This document shows positions 15,615 through 23,786 of a stretch of 37,499 nt of DNA, in pieces. Positions within the stretch are counted from its first letter, which is position 1. The number at the start of each line of letters is the position of its first letter. The stretch is from Gemmatimonadaceae bacterium. Lineage in GTDB: Bacteria > Gemmatimonadota > Gemmatimonadetes > Gemmatimonadales > Gemmatimonadaceae. The notes beneath the pieces were generated by a model. That model worked only from the letters and a program-made list of their open reading frames with translations. It was not told the origin of the DNA and did no database searches. The DNA lies in NCBI GenBank assembly GCA_020852815.1, contig JADZAN010000041.1, positions 1-37,499 of the forward strand. The letters run 5' to 3'. Position numbers and translations under genes: made by a program.

Positions 15615-17408
15615 ATGCCCCGTCTCGCGCTGGCCCTCGCCGTCGCCATCCTCTCCCCGTCGTTAGGCGTCCACGCCCAGCAGGCCGCAGCTCCAGCGCC
15701 GCCCGCCTATCACCGGGACTACGGCTACATCACGCTCCACGACGGCGTCCGCATTGCCTACGTCGCCTATCGTCCGGCACGCGACGGCAAGTACCCGACG
15801 ATCATGCAATACGACCCCTACGTCGCCGCGGGGTCGGGGCCCAATCCCACGTGGACCGACAAGGGCTACGCCTTCATCGGCGTGAGCGTGCGCGGGACCG
15901 GTTGCTCGCAAGGGACCTTCTCCTTCCTCAATGGCGAGTCGCACGGCGCGGATGGCGCCGAGATCGTCAACTGGATCGCGCGGCAACCGTGGAGCAACGG
16001 GGCGGTCGGGCTCTGGGGCTCGTCGTATCCGGCGCATACGGCGTACTTCGTGGCGGCCAGGCGCCCGCCCGCGCTCAAGGCGCTGGTAACATCGAGCATC
16101 ACGGCCAGCGTCTACGAGGACGCGCTCTATCCCGGCGGGATGTTCAACATCGGCTTCACGTCGCGCTGGTTCACGCTCTACCAGCCGGCGCTGTCGAAAG
16201 CGGGAATGGACGCACGCATTGGCTGGGGCGACACGGAGTGCGAGCCTAACGCCAAGGCGCATCCGCCCACGGACTACGTGCGCGAGGTGCAGCAGCACCC
16301 GTTCGACGACGCCTACTGGAAGCGGCGCGCCACCGAGTCGTACGTGGATCGCGTGAACGTCCCGACGATCGTCGGGATGGGATGGCAGGACTTCCAGACG
16401 CAGGTCACCGGCGGCATCACGCTTTTCCATCGCCTCAAGGTGCCCAAGCGGCTGTACGTCCTCCCTGGCGGGCACGGGGTGGTGCTGGGGCAGAAGGTCT
16501 TCCAGGAGGATCAGCTCCGCTGGTTCGATCGCTGGCTCAAGGGGACCGAGAATGGCGTGGAGAAGGAGGAACCGGTCACGGTCTTCTGGGAAGTGGCGCG
16601 CAAGGGAGGGACGGCGCTGGGCGGCGGCACCTCGACGCCCAACTGGATCACGCGACACGCTTCCTGGCCGGTGCCGGAAGCCCGGATGCAGCGCTTCTAC
16701 CTCACGGGAGATGCGCAACTGGTGACGGACAAACCGTCCACAGCGGCCCAGACGGCACCGCGCAGCTACACCTACCCCACGGGGACGGAGCTGATCGGGA
16801 GCAACGCGCAGTTTGCGCTCCCCGTGGAGCCGGAAGGGGTCCTGGTCTACCGCAGCGCGCCGTTGACGTCGGACCTCACGATGCTGGGCGCGCCGCAGAT
16901 TACCTTCTACATGAGCGTGCAACACGACGACGCCGACTTCGTGGTCGACCTGCACGACCTGTACCCCAACGGCGACGTGCAGTACCTGCAGCGCGGACTG
17001 TTGCGCGCCTCCATGCGGGCGATTGACATCAAGCGCTCGCGCCCCGATGCGATACGGCACGCGTTCACCCGGCGCGCGCCGCTGCTGCCGGGAAAGATCT
17101 ACGAGATCCGGATGTCGCTCCCGCCCATCGGCGCCGTGATTCGGGAGGGGCACCGCCTCGAGGTGACGATCATGGCACCGTCGCCGATTGCGCAGCCCGA
17201 CTGGGGGTTCCACCCCGCGGGCGAGCCGGGACGCAACACGGTTTACCACACAGCGGCTCAGCCGTCAGTGCTCACCGTCCCCGTGATTCCTGGCGCCAGG
17301 GCGCAGGGGGCGGCGCCGGTCTGCGGGTCGCTCGACTTCCAACCGTGCCGGCCGGCGAACACGATCGATGCGCTGATGTTCATCGTGCGGCCCAAGCTGG
17401 TGCCATGA
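15615..17408 (+). CDS. Exported CocE/NonD-type alpha/beta hydrolase (X-Pro peptidase family)
   Basis: A 597-residue exported serine hydrolase. The ATG at 15615 follows AAGGGAG (15604-15610) and starts a clear signal peptide (about 1-21, ending VHAQQ). The hydrolase domain opens with DGVRIAYVAYRP and IMQYDPY, has the oxyanion-type segment FIGVSVRGTGCSQG, the nucleophile elbow GLWGSSYPAH with S137 as probable nucleophile (G-x-S-Y as in CocE), and a likely catalytic His in LPGGHGVV. The C-terminal third is the beta-sandwich (jelly-roll) lid domain typical of the family (VYRSAPLTSDLTMLG, HDDADFVVDLHDLYPNG). Family members cleave X-Pro dipeptides or hydrolyse acyl/glutaryl amides and esters; the substrate cannot be decided here. 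Location is periplasmic or extracellular. It converges on the next gene with a 21-base gap. Confidence 0.92.
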   Translation: MPRLALALAVAILSPSLGVHAQQAAAPAPPAYHRDYGYITLHDGVRIAYVAYRPARDGKYPTIMQYDPYVAAGSGPNPTWTDKGYAFIGVSVRGTGCSQGTFSFLNGESHGADGAEIVNWIARQPWSNGAVGLWGSSYPAHTAYFVAARRPPALKALVTSSITASVYEDALYPGGMFNIGFTSRWFTLYQPALSKAGMDARIGWGDTECEPNAKAHPPTDYVREVQQHPFDDAYWKRRATESYVDRVNVPTIVGMGWQDFQTQVTGGITLFHRLKVPKRLYVLPGGHGVVLGQKVFQEDQLRWFDRWLKGTENGVEKEEPVTVFWEVARKGGTALGGGTSTPNWITRHASWPVPEARMQRFYLTGDAQLVTDKPSTAAQTAPRSYTYPTGTELIGSNAQFALPVEPEGVLVYRSAPLTSDLTMLGAPQITFYMSVQHDDADFVVDLHDLYPNGDVQYLQRGLLRASMRAIDIKRSRPDAIRHAFTRRAPLLPGKIYEIRMSLPPIGAVIREGHRLEVTIMAPSPIAQPDWGFHPAGEPGRNTVYHTAAQPSVLTVPVIPGARAQGAAPVCGSLDFQPCRPANTIDALMFIVRPKLVP

Positions 17409-17429
17409 CGCACCCGCGCCAACGCTGAC

Positions 17430-18656
17430 TCAGCGCAATTCCATCCGCTGGATGGCCACCGTCCCCTCCACCCACTCGGCGCCCGACTCGCCGTGTGCGA
17501 GCATCACGCGCGCGCTCCCGTCGCGCTGCACCAGGCAGTAGGCGCCGTAGATGCCCACCGGCAGGCGATACGCCCTGATCCCGTCGCCCGGCATGCAGCC
17601 GATGGCACCGGCGACGGTGATGGTGGGGGGCGCCTCGCCGGCACGACGGGGAATGTACTTGAGCCAGTAGGAACCGTTAGGCAGTTGCCAGTGCAGCGTG
17701 TCGCCGCGCGCCAGGCGCACCGGGCGCGCCACGAAGCGCTGGTCGTCGCGCAGCGACTCGAACGAGGGAACGAGCGCGTGGACCACGAGCATCATGCGCG
17801 CCTCCTGTTCGCCCACCTCGACGCGCACCATCGTGGCCCCTTCCTGCCTTGCGCGAACGGTGGCGCCGTCGAGCGTAGCGATGGCCGGGTTGGAGAGATG
17901 CGTGGCGCCGCGCAACTCGGTCACCCGCTGGCCGTCGAGACCGATCGCCTCGAACGGGAGGTGGCGCGGCGTGGAATCGCCGGCGACGAAGTCGATCCAG
18001 GTGGCGGCGCGCAGCTCCTGGACGGGACGGCAGTGCACGTCGACGTCGGTGAAGATGGCGCCGAGCGTGGCGCGCACGCGGGCGTCGCCCCGCTCGGTGC
18101 AGGTGAGGACGCCGCGTGCGGTGATGGAGAGCGGTGCACCCGACCTCCAGGCGAAGCGCACACTGTCGGCATCGAGGCGGTAGCCGGCCCGGTTGAGCAC
18201 ACGCATCTCGAGCTGGACCGGCCGGGCGTTGTTCACGACGATGCCGTCGGCTGCAAAGGCTGGTCCGGCGTCGATGCTCACGGCAACGCCGTAGCGCGAC
18301 CTGACCGCGACCAGCACGACCGCCAGCGTGAGAGCGAGGATCGCGATGAGGGCGGCAAGCCGCAGGTATGCGCGCGGGCCGCCGTGCCGCAGCGCACTCC
18401 CGACGAGGTGCGGCGCCGAGCGTATGAGCTCCCGCGCCCGCCACGCCGTCGCCGCCAGGCGTCCGTCGCTGGAGACGCGATGCGCGTATTCCTCGGCGAG
18501 GTCGCCGAAGACACCATCGAGGAAGCAGGGGTCCGCGCCTAACGCCAGGAGGGAGCGCTCGACGAGCGTGTGCCGGCTCGAGCCCGCGGCGTGTGCGGCG
18601 TTGACGTGCGCTTCGTGTTCGTGCGCCTCGCGGGCGCCGGCGCGGTATCTCGTCAT
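17430..18656 (-). CDS. One-TM protein with ADOP-like prefix and Ig-like outer domain
   Basis: A 408-residue protein from the ATG at 18656, whose ATGA overlaps the stop of the upstream PadR gene, fixing the start. Residues about 30-85 (FLDGVFGDLAEEYAHR, then ATAWRARELIRSAPHLV) resemble the cytoplasmic permease prefix domain found before ADOP permeases (GDLxEEY motif). One transmembrane helix follows (about 98-117, LAALIAILALTLAVVLVAV). The rest is predicted outside the membrane: beta-rich, with a bacterial Ig-like pattern (VTELRGATHLSNPAIATLDGA, GATMVRVEVGE) and four or more Cys. No FtsX or MacB permease domain is present, so the prefix has been combined with something else. Its operon with PadR suggests a PadR-controlled envelope function. 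The product is otherwise unknown. Confidence 0.75.
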   Translation of the reverse strand: MTRYRAGAREAHEHEAHVNAAHAAGSSRHTLVERSLLALGADPCFLDGVFGDLAEEYAHRVSSDGRLAATAWRARELIRSAPHLVGSALRHGGPRAYLRLAALIAILALTLAVVLVAVRSRYGVAVSIDAGPAFAADGIVVNNARPVQLEMRVLNRAGYRLDADSVRFAWRSGAPLSITARGVLTCTERGDARVRATLGAIFTDVDVHCRPVQELRAATWIDFVAGDSTPRHLPFEAIGLDGQRVTELRGATHLSNPAIATLDGATVRARQEGATMVRVEVGEQEARMMLVVHALVPSFESLRDDQRFVARPVRLARGDTLHWQLPNGSYWLKYIPRRAGEAPPTITVAGAIGCMPGDGIRAYRLPVGIYGAYCLVQRDGSARVMLAHGESGAEWVEGTVAIQRMELR

Positions 18657-18988
18657 GCGAGCCTCGGATGCGTGAGCGGTCCAACCCCTGCCCACAATGC
18701 CGCCGCGTTCCGCTCTGCCTCGCGCAGCGCGCGGGCGCCAGCCGCCGTGACGGTAAAGTGGCGCCGCGATCGCCCGCCGCGCACAGGGAGCGGCGCGCTC
18801 GATCGGGAGCGAAGGAAGCCCTTCTCCTCGAGTCGCTGCAGCGTGGTGTACACCGCGCCCACGGAGTAGTCGCGCCCCGTCCGTTCCGAGAGGTCGGCGC
18901 GCACCGCGAGTCCGTAGGCGTCGTCCCCAAGCCGAGCGACGGCCAGGAGTGCGGCGAGTTCGAGTGTTCCGAGTGTCGGTGTCGGCAT
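18653..18988 (-). CDS. PadR-family transcriptional regulator
   Basis: A 111-residue winged-helix regulator. Motifs: TLGTLELAALLAVARLGDDAYGL at the start (helices 1-2), VGAVYTTLQRLEEKGFL (recognition helix and start of wing) and the RGGRSRRHFTVTAAGARAL wing, as in PadR proteins that act as ligand-responsive repressors. The ATG at 18988 puts the N-terminus at the usual place (MPTPTLGTLEL); a TTG at 19024 is in frame but adds an atypical extension. No Shine-Dalgarno site precedes the ATG, so a leaderless transcript is possible. It overlaps the next gene by four bases (ATGA), so the two are surely one operon, and a candidate operator lies against the start codon. Confidence 0.9.
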   Translation of the reverse strand: MPTPTLGTLELAALLAVARLGDDAYGLAVRADLSERTGRDYSVGAVYTTLQRLEEKGFLRSRSSAPLPVRGGRSRRHFTVTAAGARALREAERNAAALWAGVGPLTHPRLA

Positions 18989-19010
18989 AAGTACTAGTTT
19001 GTAGAACAAA
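18989..19010 (-). promoter_or_regulatory. Candidate PadR operator/promoter
   Basis: AT-rich island directly against the PadR start codon: on the plus strand AAGTACTAGTTT followed by GTAGAACAAA. It contains the palindromes GTAC and ACTAGT and the short dyad TTGTAGAACAA. Its AAGTACT word is shared with the site at 28481-28490 near the second PadR gene. Autoregulation by PadR is usual for the family; binding here is inferred. Confidence 0.4.
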
Positions 19011-19134
19011 TCGCGAGCGCGCAAGTCCGGCGTGAGATCGTGGCCCGCGCCTGCGACAGGGCCTGGGTCGAGTGCCCGCTGCGTGAGGCGCCATCTCGGT
19101 CGAGGGCGGCCCCGTCCCCGCGATCCTGCTCGGC

Positions 19135-19776
19135 GTCACACGGCGGAAACCAAGGACGATGGACCTCCTCCGTGCCCCTCCGTGCCTCCGTGCTTCCTCC
19201 GTGTTCAAGGCACTTGATCTTGCCGTTCTGCTGAGCGCCGCCTGACCCAGCGAGGGCGTCGGGCCAGGAAGTTCAAGGTCAAGATCGTCATGACACGGAG
19301 GTAAACGGAGACACGGAGTCACACGGAGGAAAGCAAGGACGATGGACCTCCTCCGTGCCCCTCCGTGCCTCCGTGCCTCCTCCGTGTTCAAGGCACTTGA
19401 TCTTGCTGTTCTGCTGAGTGCCGCCTGACCCAGCGAGGGTGTCGGGCCAGGAAGTTCAAGGTCAAGATCGTCATGACACGGAGGGAAACGGAGACACGGA
19501 GTCACACGGAGGAAAGCAAGGACACTGGAACTCCTCCGTGCCCCTCCGTGCCTCTGTGCCTCCTCCGTGTTCAAGGCACTTGACCTTGCCGTTCTGCTGA
19601 GCGCCGCCTGACCCAGCGAGGGTGTCGGGCCAGGAAGTTCAATGTCAAGATCGTCATGACACGGAGGGAAACGGAGACACGGAGTCACACGGAGGAAAGC
19701 AAGGACGATGGACCTCCTCCGTGCCCCTCCGTGCCTCCGTGCCTCCTCCGTGTTCAAGGCACTTGATCTTGCCGTT
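19135..19776. repeat. 183-bp tandem repeat, about 3.5 copies
   Basis: Direct repeats with an exact 183-base period: the word GTCACACGG recurs at 19135, 19318 and every 183 bases after; ATGACACGG occurs at 19290, 19473 and 19656. The first copy is partial and diverged, the others nearly identical (for example CTTGATCTT versus CTTGACCTT). Each unit is itself a long imperfect inverted repeat: CACGGAGG words on one side face CCTCCGTG words on the other, and TTCAAGGTCAAGATC faces the TTGATCTTG side. No gene is seen in 19011-20068; the 183-bp array fills most of it. The same CACGGAGG words build the hairpin at 7787-7860. Confidence 0.93.
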
Positions 19777-20068
19777 ATCCTGCCACCTTCATCAAGTACG
19801 ATCCCATCTGCTGCGGCTACCCGAAAAGCCTCGATGACACGCCGCGCATAGTGCGCAACCAGAAGGCACTCGGCGCTCCCCTTTGAAGAACGACGTGGTG
19901 CAACGCTTCGCGCGGACGGCGACGCGATACGTCCCGACGCTGGTGATGAACCCGCTGGAGTCGTTCTTCGTACTAATGCGGCAGCAGGCGAGTTGTCTGC
20001 CGGTGATGGTGCAAGGAATCGAGGAAGGGCGTAGCGCGCGCGGCCCGACACCACCATTCTTCCGTTCC

Positions 20069-20602
20069 ATGAAAGAGACCAATGCGTCACGCGCCCTCAA
20101 GGCGGTCACGACCGACGAACCGCACCTTCCGGGTGCCGTGCTCGCGACCGACAACCCGCTGGTCGGCGTCCTGGTGGAGCAGTCGGAACGGCGACTGATT
20201 GCGGTGCAGGCAACCGAGGCGGGGACGGTCCTCTTCCGCATCGAGGGGTTCGAGTCACGCACCCCGTCCAAGTACTCGGTGCAGGTCGGGCGTGACCGGC
20301 ATCTCGACCAGCGTGGCGCACGCGACGCGACCGACCGCGTGCGCCGCTTCTACTGGCGCTACATGAACCACGCCTGCGAGCCCACCACGCGCATCGTGGA
20401 GTGCGAGGTGATTGCGCTGCGCGACATCGCCCCCGGCGATTCTGTCACCTTCGATTACAACACGACGGAAGAGAAGCTGGCGGAGCCATTCCGATGTCAC
20501 TGCGGGGCCCACGGATGCGTGGGTGTGGTGCGCGGGGCGCGACACCTCACGCCGGCGCAGCGCGCGCGCGTGGAGCACTTGCTGCCGGATTACCTGCGGT
20601 AA
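20069..20602 (+). CDS. SET-domain protein with post-SET zinc motif
   Basis: A 177-residue SET-domain protein, the fold of lysine methyltransferases using S-adenosylmethionine. The domain begins near residue 35 and contains TVLFRIEGF, YWRYMNHACEP (100-105 is the N-H-x-C-x-P signature), EVIALRDIAPGDSVTFDYN (catalytic-site Y130) and a post-SET motif CHCGAHGC (C143, C145, C150), which together with C103 would bind one zinc. The Asn usual after Pro in NHSCxPN is Thr here. The start is uncertain: the ATG at 20069 is used because the domain begins soon after, but the frame is open to a TTG at 19883 and has an ATG at 19946; none has a good ribosome site. The target of small bacterial SET proteins is generally unknown. 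It stands alone beside the repeats. Confidence 0.82.
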   Translation: MKETNASRALKAVTTDEPHLPGAVLATDNPLVGVLVEQSERRLIAVQATEAGTVLFRIEGFESRTPSKYSVQVGRDRHLDQRGARDATDRVRRFYWRYMNHACEPTTRIVECEVIALRDIAPGDSVTFDYNTTEEKLAEPFRCHCGAHGCVGVVRGARHLTPAQRARVEHLLPDYLR

Positions 20603-20789
20603 GAGTCCGCGGGTTCCTTCACTTCCGGCACTTCCCAGGGTGGCGCGGCGATTTGCCCCGCGCCGCCCCGATCGCCAACATATCCCGTCCGCCCTGCCAC
20701 GCCCGGCCCCCCCTGCGCGTAGCATACGGACCAGTCCCCGTCTCAACTCCACCGACGGCCGCCGAACCGGCCACCCCACGGAGCCCTTC

Positions 20790-23786
20790 GTGAGAGCGTC
20801 TCGTTTCCTCCTCGGCATCGCCGTGCTCGTCGCCGGCTCGCTCGAGGCCCAGCAGTCATCCCGCACCCAACCGGTCACCGGACTGCGCGACAACTCCACG
20901 GGGTATCACGCCCTCGTTGGTGCGCGCGTGGTGACGGCCCCGGGCCAGGTGATCGACAACGCGACGATCGTCGTGCGCAACGGCCTCATCACCGCAGTCG
21001 GTGCCAACGTGAGCGCGCCAGCGGGTGCGCGCGTGTGGGACCTCAAGGGGCTCACGGTCTACCCGGGCTTCATCGATGCCTCGGCCGACCTTGGCGGCGA
21101 TGCACCGCCACAAGGGGGCGACGTGGGGCCCACGCACTGGAATCCGCAGGTGCGCGCCTGGTTCAGCACCACGGCCAACCTCAAGGACGATTCCACGCGG
21201 CGCATCGCGCTGCGCTCGCTCGGCTTTGGCGCCGCGCTGGCGGTGCCGCGGCAGGGAATCTTCCGCGGCGCGGCGAGCGTGCTCAACCTCGGCGATGCCG
21301 GTGCGCGCGAGCGCGTGTTGCGCCCCGACATTGCACAGGCCATCGGTTTCCAGCGCTCCTTCGCGCTGGGCGGGATGTACCCAAACTCGGCGATGGGGAC
21401 GATCGCGCTGATGAAGCAGACGTTCATGGACGCGGAGTGGTACATCCGCGCCTGGGGGGCGTACGAGGCGAGCGGCCGCTCGTTGCTCCCGCCGGAGACG
21501 AGCGAGGCGCTGGCCGCGCTGCAGAAGGCGGTGAAGGGACAGCAGCCGGTCTTCTTCGAGACCGACAGCGAGGAGGAGTACCTGCGTGCCTACAAACTGG
21601 CGCAGGACTACAAGCTCACGCCGTGGTTCCGCGGGAGCGGGCAGGAGTACCGGCTGATCGACGTGCTCAAGGGGCGCACGCAGCCGCTGGTGGTCCCGCT
21701 GGCCTTCCCCGATGCGCCTAACGTGTCGAGCCCCGAGGCGGCGGCGAATGCGACGCTGGCCGACCTGCGACACTGGTACCTGGCGCCGACCAACCCGGCG
21801 CAGCTGGCGGCGGCGGGCGTGCCGTTCGCCATCACCGCCGATGGATTGTCGTCGCTGGCGCAGTTCCTCCCCAACCTGCGCACAGCGGTCGCGCGCGGGC
21901 TGGCGCCGGACAAGGCGCTGGCCGCGTTGACAACGGTCCCCGCGGCGTGGCTCGGCATCGAGCGGACGCACGGGACCATCGCCGTCGGCAAGGCGGCCAA
22001 TCTCGTGGTGAGCGAGGGCGACCTCTTCACCGAGGAGGGGGCGGTGCGCGACGTGTGGGTGCAGGGGACGCGCTACGGCGTCACGCGACCGCCGCAGGTG
22101 GACCCGCGCGGGACGTGGACGATTGCGTCGTCCGATCCCGGTACCTTCACCAACGCGACGCTGCGCCTGGAAGGGCCGCTCAACCGCATTCGCGGGACGA
22201 TCGAGATCAGCGGGCGTCGCCCCGTGAACCTGACCTCGGCGCGCATCACCGCCGAGACCGGGCGACTGGAGGCGACCTTCCCCGGCGAGGCCGTGGGCCT
22301 CGAGGGGGCAATGCTGCTGGCCGGCTCCGTGCGCGATGCGGAGTTCTTCGGCTGGCTGTCGCTGCCTAACGGCACCGACGCGACCTATCGCGGGACGCGC
22401 ACCGAAGCCTTCGAAGGGCCGGCGCGCGGTGCGGTGGCGGTGAAGGTCCCCAAGCTCGACCTCCCTTTCATGCGCCCGTCGATGGAGTTCGGGCGCACCG
22501 CGCCCCCGGTGCAGCCGGCGGCGGTGGTGGTGCGCAATGCGACGGTGTGGACGCAGGGACCGCAGGGACGCCTCGAGAACGCCGACCTGTTGGTGCAGGG
22601 CGGCAAGGTGGTGCGCGTGGGTCAGAAGCTCTCGGCGCCGGCCGGTGCCGTCGAGATCGATGCCACGGGCAAGCACGTCACGCCGGGGCTCATCGATCCG
22701 CACACGCACTCCGGCGTGAGTGCCGTGAATGAGACCGGCTTCGCCATCGTCCCCGAGGTGCAGATGGGGGACGTGATCACGCACAACAACATCTGGTTCT
22801 ACCGCCAGCTGGCCGGCGGGCTCACCACCACGATGATCAAGCACGGCTCGGCCAACCCGATAGGGGGCGAGAACGTGTACGTGAAGATCCGCTGGGGGTC
22901 GCTGCCTGACGAGTACAAGATCGCGGGGGCGCCGCGCACGGTGAAGTTCGCGCTGGGCGAGAACCCCAAGCGCAGCCCCACGCGCTATCCCAAGACCCGC
23001 ATGGGGACGCAGGAGATCATCCGCGACCACTTCCTGGCGGCGCGCGACTACGAGAAGGAGTGGAAGCGCTGGGAGAAGGAGAAGACCGGGATCCCGCCGC
23101 GCCGCGACCTGCGCATGGAGGCGATCCTCGACATCCTCAACCAGAAGCTCCTCGTCTCGTCGCACGGCTACCGCGCCGATGAGTTCCTGGCGCTCGTGCG
23201 CCTGGCGGAGGAGTTCGGCTTCCGGATCCAGACGCTGCAGCACGGCGTCGAAGCCTACAAGATCGCCAGCGAACTCAAGGCGTCGGGGGTGGCGGCCGTG
23301 GTGTGGAGCGACTGGGGAGCGTTCAAGATGGAGGCGTACGACAACACGACGTACAACGCGCGATTGCTGATGGAAGCCGGCGTCGTGACGTCGCTGCACT
23401 CCGACAACGCCGAGATCTCGACGCGCATGAACTGGGAGGCGGGGAAGCTCCTCCGCACGGGCGTGGAGGAAGTCGCGGCGCTCAGCACCGTCACCAACCA
23501 GTCGGCCAAGGCGATCGCGATCGACAACCGCGTCGGCTCACTTGAGTCGGGGAAGGACGCCGACTTCGTGATCTGGAACGGGAACCCGCTCTCGCAGTTC
23601 ACCAAGGCCGAGCAGACGTGGGTCGACGGTCGTCGCTACTTCTCGATCGACGAAGACAAGGCGCTGCGTGCCGAGACGGCGCGGCAGCGCGCGCAGCTCA
23701 TCCAGGCGGTGCTGGCGGCCGCCCCGCCTGAGAACGCGGCGGCAGGCGCCGCCGCACGCCCGCGCGGCACGGAGGGCTCCCGCTGA
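20790..23786 (+). CDS. Exported two-domain amidohydrolase
   Basis: A 998-residue exported protein with two amidohydrolase-like halves. The GTG at 20790 (after ACGGAG) starts a signal peptide, RFLLGIAVLVAGSLEAQQ; the longer open frame upstream lacks one. The N-terminal half has the family's beta-sandwich opening (NATIVVRNGLITAVGANV) and a PGFIDASADLGG strand in which the metal-binding HxH is missing. The C-terminal half is complete: PGLIDPHTHSGVS (HxH), later candidate His ligands in VSSHGYR and TLQHGVE, the catalytic-Asp segment LHSDNAE and the closing VGSLESGKDADFVIWNGNPL. So one active site per chain is expected, in the second half. Such enzymes hydrolyse amide or C-N bonds (imidazolonepropionase-like); substrate unknown. 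Its TGATG stop overlaps the next gene. Confidence 0.9.
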   Translation: MRASRFLLGIAVLVAGSLEAQQSSRTQPVTGLRDNSTGYHALVGARVVTAPGQVIDNATIVVRNGLITAVGANVSAPAGARVWDLKGLTVYPGFIDASADLGGDAPPQGGDVGPTHWNPQVRAWFSTTANLKDDSTRRIALRSLGFGAALAVPRQGIFRGAASVLNLGDAGARERVLRPDIAQAIGFQRSFALGGMYPNSAMGTIALMKQTFMDAEWYIRAWGAYEASGRSLLPPETSEALAALQKAVKGQQPVFFETDSEEEYLRAYKLAQDYKLTPWFRGSGQEYRLIDVLKGRTQPLVVPLAFPDAPNVSSPEAAANATLADLRHWYLAPTNPAQLAAAGVPFAITADGLSSLAQFLPNLRTAVARGLAPDKALAALTTVPAAWLGIERTHGTIAVGKAANLVVSEGDLFTEEGAVRDVWVQGTRYGVTRPPQVDPRGTWTIASSDPGTFTNATLRLEGPLNRIRGTIEISGRRPVNLTSARITAETGRLEATFPGEAVGLEGAMLLAGSVRDAEFFGWLSLPNGTDATYRGTRTEAFEGPARGAVAVKVPKLDLPFMRPSMEFGRTAPPVQPAAVVVRNATVWTQGPQGRLENADLLVQGGKVVRVGQKLSAPAGAVEIDATGKHVTPGLIDPHTHSGVSAVNETGFAIVPEVQMGDVITHNNIWFYRQLAGGLTTTMIKHGSANPIGGENVYVKIRWGSLPDEYKIAGAPRTVKFALGENPKRSPTRYPKTRMGTQEIIRDHFLAARDYEKEWKRWEKEKTGIPPRRDLRMEAILDILNQKLLVSSHGYRADEFLALVRLAEEFGFRIQTLQHGVEAYKIASELKASGVAAVVWSDWGAFKMEAYDNTTYNARLLMEAGVVTSLHSDNAEISTRMNWEAGKLLRTGVEEVAALSTVTNQSAKAIAIDNRVGSLESGKDADFVIWNGNPLSQFTKAEQTWVDGRRYFSIDEDKALRAETARQRAQLIQAVLAAAPPENAAAGAAARPRGTEGSR

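Noticed and set aside
19135-19776. The regular repeats as a CRISPR array
   Set aside because: The units are 183 bases long, nearly identical throughout, with no unique spacers and no cas gene.
17430-20090. A single 886-codon open frame on the minus strand
   Set aside because: Its upstream part runs through the 183-bp repeats and across the PadR gene in another frame; the ATGA overlap fixes the real start at 18656.
20412-20789. An upstream extension of the two-domain amidohydrolase
   Set aside because: It overlaps the SET gene in another frame and would bury the signal peptide; GTG at 20790 has a ribosome site.
20856-23399. An 847-codon frame antisense to the first amidohydrolase gene
   Set aside because: Arg/His-rich shadow; the plus strand has clear amidohydrolase motifs across the same interval.
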